A stretch of 64,000 bases of DNA from Psococerastis gibbosa (Eukaryota > Arthropoda > Insecta > Psocodea > Psocidae), in NCBI GenBank assembly GCA_963971405.1, contig OZ020489.1, forward strand, positions 20,548,290 to 20,612,289, given 5' to 3'. The translations under genes were made by a program, and so were the position numbers. Each line of letters starts with the position of its first letter. The stretch's first letter is position 1. This document shows positions 1 to 9,601 of the stretch, piece after piece. The notes under the pieces are model-generated. The model was not told the DNA's origin. It ran no database searches and was given only the letters and a program-made list of their open reading frames with translations.

Positions 1-453
1 GCACTTCAAACCATGTTTTTGTCGTCCGAGAGAGAAGATCGATCTAGCAAACCGGGATAGATTAAATCCATGGGAAGTCCTGATTTGCTTGCCTCTCAAA
101 GTCTCGTACAAATTCTTCCTCCCAGAGATACAGATGTCTCGGGACTGACAGACGCCCAGAAATTTAACCAGGGGCTTCCTGTAGCCACTCATGTCTGTCG
201 AATGCCGGAACGGGTCGTAAGAGCTGCCATGAAAGGGTTGCTGGTGTTGCCAGGTCGGCGGTTGCTGCGGCATATGTGGCGGCGGTGGCTGTTGCCAGCC
301 TGTTGCTTGTGACGGCTGGTGGGCACTCTGGTGCTGTGGTGGCGTATGCCAAGCTTGTGGAAACTGTTGCTGCGGCTGCTGTGTAACTGTCGCCCGAGGC
401 GGCTGTTGGGCAGTCGGCTGCTGCAGTGGAGCACTCCACTGCGGTGGCATCGG
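1..453 (-). pseudogene. gag remnant, Pro/Gln-rich and capsid-like part (window-truncated)
   Basis: Minus-strand translation is rich in Pro, Gln and His (for example HTPPQHQSAHQPSQATGW) and runs into a capsid-like stretch, as in the complete modules described at 830-2344. The rest of this module lies left of the window. Where it meets the LINE fragment at about 453, the gag start codon is missing. Confidence 0.65.
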
Positions 454-828
454 CATGCGTTTGGACAAAAAAATATCGATGGCGCAGCAACAACGGCCGG
501 CAAGAGAGTATGCATGTTGAAAAGATTAGCAGGTACCACTTGGGGTGCAACGCAAGATGTCCTAGTCACCAACTACAAATCATACATAAGACCCCTTATT
601 TAATACTGCTGCGAAGCCTTCTGTACAGCAAGTGTCGCTAACATGCGAAAACTGGACATTGCCCGAAATAATGCGCTGAAAGCTATCAGTGGGGCTGCCA
701 AATCGACCCCTATCACAGCCTTGGAGTGTCAAACAGACATTGAACCACTAGAGTTGCGCAGCGACTGTACAACCCTTAAATTCTTTGAAGGAGGAGGAAG
801 ACTTCTGGAAACGTTGCCTTGCTTTTCC
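454..828 (+). pseudogene. LINE reverse-transcriptase 3' fragment, unit 1
   Basis: Plus-strand translation in two frames gives a typical post-catalytic non-LTR reverse-transcriptase tail: GATQDVLVTNYKSYIRPLI, then MRKLDIARNNALKAI, SGAAKSTPITALECQTDIEP and LELRSDCTTLKFFE. A stop and a frame change separate the halves. Only about 125 codons remain, with no palm or YADD box. The same family occurs in longer form at 31085-31712, where homology begins at the same gcatgc...ttggacaa stretch. The fragment is antisense to the flanking gag-protease modules and never appears without them in the array, so it was captured before amplification. Confidence 0.8.
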
Positions 829-829
829 T

Positions 830-2344
830 TTCTTGGATGTCTTTTTTTATTTTTTCCACAATGGTTTGAAGAGGAGATGGGCCGTGACTTCCTGGTGGCT
901 TCCTTGATACAACTTTTGTATTATTTGTAGTCGGATCCACACGTTTCATTTTGGTTAAGGCAACTCGCGATCGGAGAAACGGCATAGTATTTGCTGGCTT
1001 CTCTTCATTGCCTGGACCCCGCGTTGACATTGTTTTAATTTAGTTTCTCGCGGCCGTCTTGTTCAACTGTTTAACTGTTAGGGTTTTAGTACCAATAATA
1101 AACCCGCCACGTCGATGGAGGCCTTTAATTTCTTCAACAAATCAATGCCTATAAGGCACTGTTGCCTCAGACCCTTAAGAAGGTTGAACCGATGGTTGAA
1201 CATACGGGAACCAAGTTAAACTCGCTGCCAGGCGGTTCCCACGAGCTCTGCGTGCAATGAAGAGTTGGCTAACTTTACTCGACCAGACGTAGGCGTCACC
1301 CGGAAGCCACTCGTAACCAAAATGTCCCAGTAAGGGGCTGCTATTAGGGAAGAATTAGCGCCCGTGTCTACCAGCGTCGGAAAAAACGTTTCCCCTATTT
1401 TGACACGTAAGAAAGGTCACTCAGCCAGCCCTACACATGCCAGCTCGATCTGCTCTGGCGCCGGAAAAGTAATCCTTAATATTATCCGCAAATTCGGGAT
1501 GTGGAGCGTCCATGTCATCGGGCGGCCCCACAATCTTTAAAATAATGTGTAGCGAATCGCAATTGTAACAAAGATTCACCGCTGCTGCCTTGTTGGTGTA
1601 CGCATCGGCCATACTTACATACGGTATTTTTGTCTGCCAAATATTAATTGTTGCTTCTATTTCTGCACAGGCTGCCTCTAGTTGCCGGAAGATGTAGACG
1701 TCCGCGAAAATCAACTTTTCTCTGTAGAGAGGCAACAGGTTGTTGCGCACAAGGTTGACCTCATCAATTCCGAATATTGGCCAAGAATTCTACTGATCTC
1801 TGCCCCGGTGTCATCTTCCTGTTGTAGCGCTGCGTCACCCCGGACGACGGTAAACGCCTCCTGGAATTCCAACTTTGCAGATCCGGTAAGTGCACTTCAA
1901 ACCATGTTTTTGTCGTCCGAGAGAGAAGATCGATCTAGCAAACCGGGATAGATTAAATCCATGGGAAGTCCTGATTTGCTTGCCTTTCAAAGTCTCGTAC
2001 AAATTCTTCCTCCCAGAGATACAGATGTCTCGGGACTGACAGACGCCCAGAAATTTAACCAGGGGCTTCCTGTAGCCACTCATGTCTGTCGAATGCCGGA
2101 ACGGGTCGTAAGAGCTGCCATGAAAGGGTTGCTGGTGTTGCCAGGTCGGCGGTTGCTGCGGCATATGTGGCGGCGGTGGCTGTTGCCAGCCTGTTGCTTG
2201 TGACGGCTGGTGGGCACTCTGGTGCTGTGGTGGCGTATGCCAAGCTTGTGGAAACTGTTGCTGCGGCTGCTGTGTAACTGTCGCCCGAGGCGGCTGTTGG
2301 GCAGTCGGCTGCTGCAGTGGAGCACTCCACTGCGGTGGCATCGG
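830..2344 (-). pseudogene. gag-protease module of an LTR retrotransposon, spanning units 1-2
   Basis: Read from 2344 downward. First is a Pro/Gln-rich stretch of about 90 residues (PPQWSAPLQQPTAQQPP onward). Next is a capsid-like part in shifting frames, with pieces such as DLIYPGLLDRSSLSDDKN and, after a TGA stop, ALTGSAKLEFQEAFTVV. Then comes EATINIWQTKIPYVSMADAY and a zinc knuckle beginning CYNCDSL near 1540-1580 whose second half is in another frame. A retropepsin carries VDTGANSSLIAAPYW at about 1335-1370 and the flap-distal hydrophobic GxD motif LIGIDLL near 1135-1155, with an in-frame TAA at about 1216. A charged linker (KPPGSHGPSP) follows. The order gag-knuckle-DTGA protease matches Ty3/gypsy-like elements; no RT, RNase H, integrase or LTR is present. 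Frameshifts and stops make it inactive. Confidence 0.72.
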
Positions 2345-3782
2345 CATGCGTTTGGACAAAAAAATATCGATGGCGCAGCAACAACGGCCGGCAAGAGAGT
2401 ATGCATGTTGAAAAGATTAGCAGGTACCACTTGGGGTGCAACGCAAGATGTCCTAGTCACCAACTACAAATCATACATAAGACCCCTTATTTAATACTGC
2501 TGCGAAGCCTTCTGTACAGCAAGTGTCGCTAACATGCGAAAACTGGACATTGCCCGAAATAATGCGCTGAAAGCTATCAGTGGGGCTGCCAAATCGACCC
2601 CTATCACAGCCTTGGAGTGTCAAACAGACATTGAACCACTAGAGTTGCGCAGCGACTGTACAACCCTTAAATTCTTTGAAGGAGGAGGAAGACTTCTGGA
2701 AACGTTGCCTTGCTTTTCCTTTCTTGGATGTCTTTTTTTATTTTTTCCACAATGGTTTGAAGAGGAGATGGGCCGTGACTTCCTGGTGGCTTCCTTGATA
2801 CAACTTTTGTATTATTTGTAGTCGGATCCACACGTTTCATTTTGGTTAAGGCAACTCGCGATCGGAGAAACGGCATAGTATTTGCTGGCTTCTCTTCATT
2901 GCCTGGACCCCGCGTTGACATTGTTTTAATTTAGTTTCTCGCGGCCGTCTTGTTCAACTGTTTAACTGTTAGGGTTTTAGTACCAATAATAAACCCGCCA
3001 CGTCGATGGAGGCCTTTAATTTCTTCAACAAATCAATGCCTATAAGGCACTGTTGCCTCAGACCCTTAAGAAGGTTGAACCGATGGTTGAACATACGGGA
3101 ACCAAGTTAAACTCGCTGCCAGGCGGTTCCCACGAGCTCTGCGTGCAATGAAGAGTTGGCTAACTTTACTCGACCAGACGTAGGCGTCACCCGGAAGCCA
3201 CTCGTAACCAAAATGTCCCAGTAAGGGGCTGCTATTAGGGAAGAATTAGCGCCCGTGTCTACCAGCGTCGGAAAAAACGTTTCCCCTATTTTGACACGTA
3301 AGAAAGGTCACTCAGCCAGCCCTACACATGCCAGCTCGATCTGCTCTGGCGCCGGAAAAGTAATCCTTAATATTATCCGCAAATTCGGGATGTGGAGCGT
3401 CCATGTCATCGGGCGGCCCCACAATCTTTAAAATAATGTGTAGCGAATCGCAATTGTAACAAAGATTCACCGCTGCTGCCTTGTTGGTGTACGCATCGGC
3501 CATACTTACATACGGTATTTTTGTCTGCCAAATATTAATTGTTGCTTCTATTTCTGCACAGGCTGCCTCTAGTTGCCGGAAGATGTAGACGTCCGCGAAA
3601 ATCAACTTTTCTCTGTAGAGAGGCAACAGGTTGTTGCGCACAAGGTTGACCTCATCAATTCCGAATATTGGCCAAGAATTCTACTGATCTCTGCCCCGGT
3701 GTCATCTTCCTGTTGTAGCGCTGCGTCACCCCGGACGACGGTAAACGCCTCCTGGAATTCCAACTTTGCAGATCCGGTAAGT
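1892..3782. repeat. Array unit 2 (short, 1891 bp)
   Basis: Nearly identical to unit 1 in length and order. A visible difference is a C-to-T change that gives 'cttgcctttcaaag' where unit 1 has 'cttgcctctcaaag'. Confidence 0.95.
2345..2719 (+). pseudogene. LINE reverse-transcriptase 3' fragment, unit 2
   Basis: Same fragment as in unit 1, with the same end points, the same internal stop and the S (not R) variant in LELRSDCTTLKFFE. Confidence 0.8.
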
Positions 3783-4235
3783 GCACTTCAAACCATGTTT
3801 TTGTCGTCCGAGAGAGAAGATCGATCTAGCAAACCGGGATAGATTAAATCCATGGGAAGTCCTGATTTGCTTGCCTTTCAAAGTCTCGTACAAATTCTTC
3901 CTCCCAGAGATACAGATGTCTCGGGACTGACAGACGCCCAGAAATTTAACCAGGGGCTTCCTGTAGCCACTCATGTCTGTCGAATGCCGGAACGGGTCGT
4001 AAGAGCTGCCATGAAAGGGTTGCTGGTGTTGCCAGGTCGGCGGTTGCTGCGGCATATGTGGCGGCGGTGGCTGTTGCCAGCCTGTTGCTTGTGACGGCTG
4101 GTGGGCACTCTGGTGCTGTGGTGGCGTATGCCAAGCTTGTGGAAACTGTTGCTGCGGCTGCTGTGTAACTGTCGCCCGAGGCGGCTGTTGGGCAGTCGGC
4201 TGCTGCAGTGGAGCACTCCACTGCGGTGGCATCGG
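2720..4235 (-). pseudogene. gag-protease module, units 2-3
   Basis: Same layout as the module at 830-2344: Pro/Gln-rich gag, capsid-like part, single knuckle, retropepsin (about 3021-3291, DTGAN near 3245-3259) and linker. It shares the TAA inside the protease and the TGA inside the capsid-like part, so these breaks predate duplication. Confidence 0.7.
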
Positions 4236-5793
4236 CATGCGTTTGGACAAAAAAATATCGATGGCGCAGCAACAAAGGCCTGTAAGAGAGTATGCATGTT
4301 GAAAAGATTAGCAGGTACCACTTGGGGTGCAACGCAAGATGTCCTAGTCACCAACTACAAATCATACATAAGACCCCTTATTTGATACTGCTGCGAAGCC
4401 TTCTGTACAGCAAGTGTCGCTAACATGCGAAAACTGGACATTGCCCGAAATAATGCGCTGAAAGCTATCAGTGGGGCTGCCAAATCCACCCCTATCACAG
4501 CCTTGGAGTGTCAAACAGACATTGAACCACTAGAGTTGCGCCGCGACTGTACAACCCTTAAATTCTTTGAAGGAGGAGGAAGACTTCTGGAAACGTTGCC
4601 TTGCTTTTCCTTTCTTGGATGTCTTTTTTTATTTTTTCCACAATGGTTTGAAGAGGAGATGGGCCGTGACTTCCTGGTGGCTTCCTTGATACAACTTTTT
4701 TATTATTTGTAGTCGGATCCACACGTTTCATTTTGGTTAAGGCAACTCGCGATCGGAGAAACGGCATAGTATTTGCTGGCTTCTCTTCATTGCCTGGACC
4801 CCGCGTTGACATTGTTTTAATTTAGTTTCTCGTGGCCGTCTTGTTCAACTGTTTAACTGTTAGGGTTTTAGTACCAATAATAAACCTGCCACGTCGATGG
4901 AGGCCTTTAATTTCATCAACAAATCAATGCCTATAAGGCACTGTTGCCTCAGACCCTTAAGAAGGTTGAACCGATGGTTGACCATACGGGAACCAAGTTA
5001 AACTCGCTGCCAGGCGGTTCCCACGAGCTCTGCGTGCAATGAAGAGTCGGCTAACTTTACTCGACCAGACGTAGGCGTCACCCGGAAGCCACTCGTAACC
5101 AAAATGTCCCAGTAAGGGGCTGCTATTAGGGAAGAATTAGCGCCCGTGTCTACCAGCGTCGGAAAAAACGTTTCCCCTATTTTGACACGTAAGAAAGGTC
5201 ACTCAGCCAGCCCTACACATGCCAGCTCGATCTGCTCTGGCGCTGGAAAAGTAATCCTTAATATAATCCGCATATTCGGGATGTGGAGGGTCCATGTCAT
5301 CGGTGGTGTTGCTGGTTCCGTGGTTAGCGGTCTTCCAGTATTTCGCCCTCTGACTTTGTGGGCACTCACTGTGTTCATCCACGCCCTTTTGGCCACAATA
5401 TCCGCAAAATTCACGGCGGGCGGCCCCTCAATCTTAAAAAAAATGTTTTAGCGAATCGCAATTGTAACAAAGGCTCACCGCTGCTGCCTTTAAGTTGGTG
5501 TACGCATCGGCCATACATACATACGGTATTTTTGTCTGCCCAATATTAATTGTTGCTTCTATTTCTACACAGGCTGCCTCTAGTTGCCGGAAGCTGTAAA
5601 CGTCCGCGAAAATCAACTTTTCTCTGTAGAGAGGCAACAGGTTGTTGCGCACAAGGTTGACCTCATCAATTCCGAATATTGGCCAAGAATTCTACTGATC
5701 TCTGCCCCGGTTTCATCTTCCTGTAGTAGCGCTGCGTCACCCCGGACGACAGTGAACGCCTCCTGGAATTCCAACTCTGCAGATCCGGTAAGT
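3783..5793. repeat. Array unit 3 (short with extra knuckle segment, 2011 bp)
   Basis: Like units 1 and 2 but 120 bp longer, because it keeps a segment at about 5297-5424 encoding a second zinc-knuckle-like motif on the minus strand. It directly precedes long unit 4. Confidence 0.95.
4236..4610 (+). pseudogene. LINE reverse-transcriptase 3' fragment, unit 3
   Basis: Same fragment and ends as unit 1. It has the R variant (LELRRDCTTLKFFE), which is the form expected from the family, and a TGA instead of TAA after IRPLI. Confidence 0.8.
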
Positions 5794-6117
5794 GCACTTC
5801 AAACCATGTTTTTGCCGTCCGAGAGAGAAGATCGATCTAGCAAGCCAGGATAGATTAAATCCATCGGAAGTCCCGATTTGCTTGCCTCTCAAAGTCTCGT
5901 ACAAATTCTTCCTCCCAGAGAAACAGATGTCTCGGGAACGACAGACGCCCAGAAATTTAACCAGGGTCTTCCTGTAGCCACTCATGTCTTTCGAATGCCG
6001 GAACGGGTCGTAAGAGCGGCCATAAAAGGGTTGCTGGTGTTGCCAGGTCGGCGGTGGCTGTGGCCAGCCTGTTGTTTGACGGCTGGTGGGCACTCTGGTG
6101 CTGTGGTGGCGTATGCT
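4611..6117 (-). pseudogene. gag-protease module with second zinc-knuckle segment, units 3-4
   Basis: As the module at 830-2344, with two differences. The first knuckle (CYNCDSLKHFF) stays in frame but meets two stops. A second Cys/His cluster follows at about 5350-5390 (FCGYCGQKGVDEHSECPQ), with spacing CX2CX7HX2C, which is not the standard CX2CX4HX4C. The Pro/Gln-rich part carries small deletions and at 6117 abuts the viral-helicase frame rather than the LINE fragment. Protease at about 4912-5182. Confidence 0.7.
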
Positions 6118-7190
6118 TCGTTTGGTCGTTTAGTTTTCGTTCTATTCCCTCTATATACTGTTGGAGGTCACAATCGTCTAACCATCCATCCTGCGTTCTC
6201 ATGTCGGGAGTATTAATTGCCTGTATAGTACTATAGTGTTTAGGTCCACGGCTTGAGCAGGTGTCAAGTGCAGAGTCTGTTTTCTCTGACGCAGTGGCCT
6301 CAGCTGTCACAATTTGTTTTGACGTACAGGTAATTAGCCACAGCTGATTCCATTCATCGATGTTTTTGTTTGTTGTTGCCACTATAAATCTTGAAAGAGA
6401 GTCATCGGCAGCAGCTGTTATGTATTTCAAAGATTGTTTGTGCTTACTAATGGCAGCAATAGCATGTGGAACGCTGTGGTAGATGTGATTTTCCTCACGA
6501 TTTAGCCTTACAATCGCTATGTTGTCTGTGCAACCACCCTGCAGTTCATGGTCAGTATAACATTGATTTCCATATTCCTGTACTCCCTGCTTGATTAACT
6601 CTCCTTTTTTCAATTTTAGTGAAAGTAAGGTATATATTGTTTGGATAATTTGGCAATGGCGTGTTTTGGCTAATCGGGATTTGTTCAAGTGACGTCACTA
6701 CTTTGATTGTAGTGTGAATGTTTTTGTATAAATCTTTTAATGCAAAGCATAGGTCAGCGGGGCAGCGATGTGTGGTCGATATTTCCTCTGTAATTTTGCC
6801 CCATATATATCAGGCCTATGGAATTTTAAACCAGAGGGGCACACTTTTTCCCTGTCCAGGTTAGGAATTGGGTTGGAGTGCCCGAGTACCAGTATTTCTT
6901 TGCACTCAGCTTTGATGGCAGAAACTCATAAAGATCCGGCATGGAGTAGCTATCCCTTGTCTACTATGACCCTATCAAATTTTATTTCGGAGCCGTTAAT
7001 TAGGATTGATGCGACAGTCCTGTAGTCTTTTTGGAGAACGGCCCGCTTTATACCGTACGCATTCGTTACAGCATGTATCACGGACTTGACTCCTTCTCTG
7101 GTCGCTGTTAAAATTTTAAATCCTTCCCAGGGATATGGTTTTTTATAACCTAAGTCGTTTTTCCACAACCCGAATCCATTTCCGAACAGT
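6118..7190 (-). pseudogene. Endogenous RNA-virus superfamily-1 helicase, copy 1 (unit 4)
   Basis: Minus strand, read downward. Motif I (Walker A) DSGCGKTT lies at about 7153-7176 and is followed by a TAG. In a second frame motif Ia is ILTATREGVKSV. Motif II is FDRVIVD at 6959-6980, then a TAG and a HAG tripeptide. Motif III is VLGHSNPIPNLDRE at about 6850-6892. A YRP..AAPLTYALH segment follows, then a stop. In the long frame 6688-6118, motif V is HELQGGCTDNIAIVRL (residues 47-62) and motif VI is PHAIAAISKHKQSLKYIT (74-91). Motif order, spacing and the HAG after Walker B fit viral SF1 helicases of alpha-like/virga/nege-type replicases (Pfam Viral_helicase1 family). At least four stops or frameshifts make it non-functional. 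No methyltransferase or RdRp is seen. After motif VI about 100 further residues continue before gag sequence begins at codon 191. Confidence 0.82.
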
Positions 7191-8117
7191 CATCTAGCCC
7201 GATTTCTATGACTTTGCCCAGGCTTGCTATTTCTTCTGAAAGTGGTTTTAATATCGTCGATTATGTGCCTATTTTGTCCTTTGTCAAGTCAGCAATTACT
7301 ATTGGCTTCCTGTTGTGGCCTAAGATAGCCTTACATGTCACTTGGTTTAGTTTTAAGGTTGGTAGTCTGTTGAAGTCATCCTGCTGCAGCCGCTTTTTTG
7401 TGTGGGGAAAGCAGCGTGCTAGCCCACGTGAGATGTCATATTTGCCCTCTCTACCTTTATTGGCAAATGAAATTGTCAAATGGACCTTTTCGTGCAAGCA
7501 GTAAGTAGAGGTCACCAGGGTTTTCTTACCTACATGGAATTGTTCGTGGCTACTAGGTACTTATTCCAGTCATCACTTGATACAGGTTTAAAGTGTGGCT
7601 TTTTTACTGGTGATAAGCTAATAAGATATTTATTAGGGAACGCTTTAGGGATAGTGGCCTCTTTCCAGCAAAGAAGGGTTTCATGCTTACTTGCCATTTG
7701 GTGAGTTTGTATCGTCACCGTCTCCAGCTGACCGGGTGGCTTAGTTTGTGTGCCGTGGTTGCTACTGCTGTTGCGTGGCTCAGTTTGGGGTGCTCTGTGG
7801 CGGCTGCTGCTGAATGGCACAGTTTGCTTGGCTGCCTCATTGTTCCGGTGGTCTCTTTGGATTCCAACTTCGACAAATATCTTGCTTGGTGCAATTATTT
7901 GTGAGGTTTGTGTGGCTCCATCTCGGGTCTGGTTGTTTAAGCCAATCGTCTTTGCTTGCTTGCTTCTGCATTTCTGCATTTTTCTCTTAAGTCGTCTAGA
8001 AAAGGTTTTCTCTTTCCTTTGTGGCTTTATGCTCAACTTCACACGGTTTGTGCACTTCCTCCTGTGTCATGGATTCTTTGGGGGATATGGAGTCCGTCGT
8101 ATCACCTATCCCTTCTT
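7191..8117 (-). pseudogene. Unassigned minus-strand coding remnant upstream of helicase (unit 4)
   Basis: Two open stretches lie N-terminal to the helicase on the same strand. 8042-7530 (about 170 codons) begins basic (KPQRKEKTFSRRLKRKMQK) and becomes Ser/Thr/Gln/Pro-rich, with two TQT tripeptides (GATQTS, HGTQTK). 7515-7261 (about 84 codons) is followed after one stop by KPLSEEIASLGKVIEIGLDD, which runs directly into helicase motif I. The second stretch could be the natural N-terminal neighbour of the helicase in the viral replicase; the first looks like a disordered linker. Neither is recognised. Junction with the retrotransposon linker is at about 8117, shared with the other long units. 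Confidence 0.5.
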
Positions 8118-9601
8118 TCTTGGATGTCTTTTTTTATTTTTCCACAATGGTTTGATGAGGAGATGGGCCGTGACTTCCTGGTGGCTTCCTTGATACAACT
8201 TTTATATTATTTGTATTCGAATCCACACGTTTCGTCTCGGTTAAGGCAGCTTTCGATCGGAGAAACGGAATAGTATTTGCTGGCTTTTCTTCATTACCTT
8301 GACCCCGCGTCGACATTGTTTTAATTTAATCTCTCGCGTCCGTCTTGTTCAACTGTTTCTGTAAGGGTTTAAGTACCAATTATGAACCTGCCACGTCGAT
8401 AGAGGCCTTTAATTTCAACAGCAAATCAATGCCTATAAGGCACGGTTGCCTCAGACCCTTAAGAAGGTTGAACCGATGGTTGATCATACGGGAACCAACT
8501 TAAACTCGCTGCCAGGCGGTTCCCACGAGCTTTGCGTGCAATGAAGAGTCGGCTAACTTTACTCGACCAGACGTAGGCGTCACCCAGAAGCCCCTCGTAA
8601 CCAACATGTCCCAGTAAGGGGCTGCTATTAGGGCAGAATTAGCGCCCGTGTCTGCCAGCGTCGGAAATAACGTTTCCCCCATTTTGACACGTAAGAAAGG
8701 TCACTCAGCCAGCCCTACACATGCCAGCTCGATCTGCTCTGGCGCCGGAAAAGTAATCCTTAATATTATCCGCAAATTCGGGATGTGGAGCGTCCATGTC
8801 ATCGGGCGGCCCCACAATCTTTAAAATAATGTGTAGCGAATCGCAATTGTAACAAAGATTCACCGCTGCTGCCTTGTTGGTGTACGCATCGGCCATACTT
8901 ACATACGGTATTTTTGTCTGCCAAATATTAATTGTTGCTTCTATTTCTGCACAGGCTGCCTCTAGTTGCCGGAAGATGTAGACGTCCGCGAAAATCAACT
9001 TTTCTCTGTAGAGAGGCAACAGGTTGTTGCGCACAAGGTTGACCTCATCAATTCCGAATATTGGCCAAGAATTCTACTGATCTCTGCCCCGGTGTCATCT
9101 TCCTGTAGTAGCGCTGCGTCACCCCGGACGACGGTAAACGCCTCCTGGAATTCCAACTTTGCAGATCCGGTAAGTGCACTTCAAACCATGTTTTTGTCGT
9201 CCGAGAGAGAAGATCGATCTAGCAAACCGGGATAGATTAAATCCATGGGAAGTCCTGATTTGCTTGCCTCTCAAAGTCTCGTACAAATTCTTCCTCCCAG
9301 AGATACAGATGTCTCGGGACTGACAGACGCCCAGAAATTTAACCAGGTTCTTCCTGTAGCCACTCATGTCTTTCGAATGCCGGAACGGGTCGTAAGAGCG
9401 GCCATAAAAGGGTTGCTGGTGTTGCCAGGTCGGCGGTGGCTGTGGCCAGCCTGTTGTTTGACGGCTGGTGGGCACTCTGGTGCTGTGGTGGCGTATGCCA
9501 AGCTTGTGGAAACTGTTGCTGCGGCTGCTGTGTAACTGTCGCCCGAGGCGGCTGTTGGGCAGTCGGCTGCTGCAGTGGAGCACTCCACTGCGGTGGCATC
9601 G
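8118..9601 (-). pseudogene. gag-protease module, units 4-5, best-preserved protease
   Basis: The protease frame is open from 8682 to 8500 with GETLFPTLADTGANSALIA, then ends at the same TAA seen in all copies; the hydrophobic GIDLL motif follows near 8411-8440. The knuckle has the single form. The Pro/Gln-rich part in unit 5 carries a roughly 26 bp net deletion relative to units 1-3, explaining the 1985 bp length of unit 5. Confidence 0.72.

Larger units (their letters stand above)
1..1891. repeat. Array unit 1 (short, 1891 bp)
   Basis: Order along the plus strand: Pro/Gln-rich gag (minus) to about 453, LINE fragment (plus) 454-828, linker and protease (minus) to about 1400, zinc knuckle and capsid-like gag (minus) to the unit end. 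The second zinc-knuckle segment is absent. Confidence 0.95.
5794..9175. repeat. Array unit 4 (long, 3382 bp)
   Basis: Pro/Gln-rich gag (minus) to 6117, then a 2.0 kb insert 6118-8117 in place of the LINE fragment, then linker, protease and gag as in short units. Unit 12 has exactly the same length. Confidence 0.95.

Noticed and set aside
70..312. Recurring plus-strand 80-codon frame (MGSPDLLASQSLVQIL...) in most units
   Set aside because: It is the reverse strand of the Pro/Gln-rich and capsid-like gag, which has the recognisable composition; the plus frame has no family features and is lost in long units.
164..572. Minus-strand 127-128-codon frames rich in Ala/Thr or Arg/His/Ser
   Set aside because: Alternative frames of the low-complexity Gln/Pro-coding tract (CAG/CCA-type repeats stay open in several frames) that also run across the antisense of the LINE fragment; not genes.
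5146..5451. Plus-strand 101-codon frame in double-knuckle units
   Set aside because: Antisense shadow of the knuckle and protease region; the minus strand shows Cys/His and DTGAN motifs.
6118..7190. Helitron (Pif1-like) helicase as the source of the helicase motifs
   Set aside because: The HAG after motif II, the QIPY-like motif III context and the PHAIAAISKH motif VI fit viral SF1 helicases better; no Rep HUH domain or Helitron ends nearby.
7750..8193. Plus-strand 143-147-codon hydrophobic frame resembling membrane segments
   Set aside because: It is antisense to the basic Ser/Thr/Gln-rich minus frame; Leu/Cys/Phe richness follows from complementing Lys/Gln/Thr codons.
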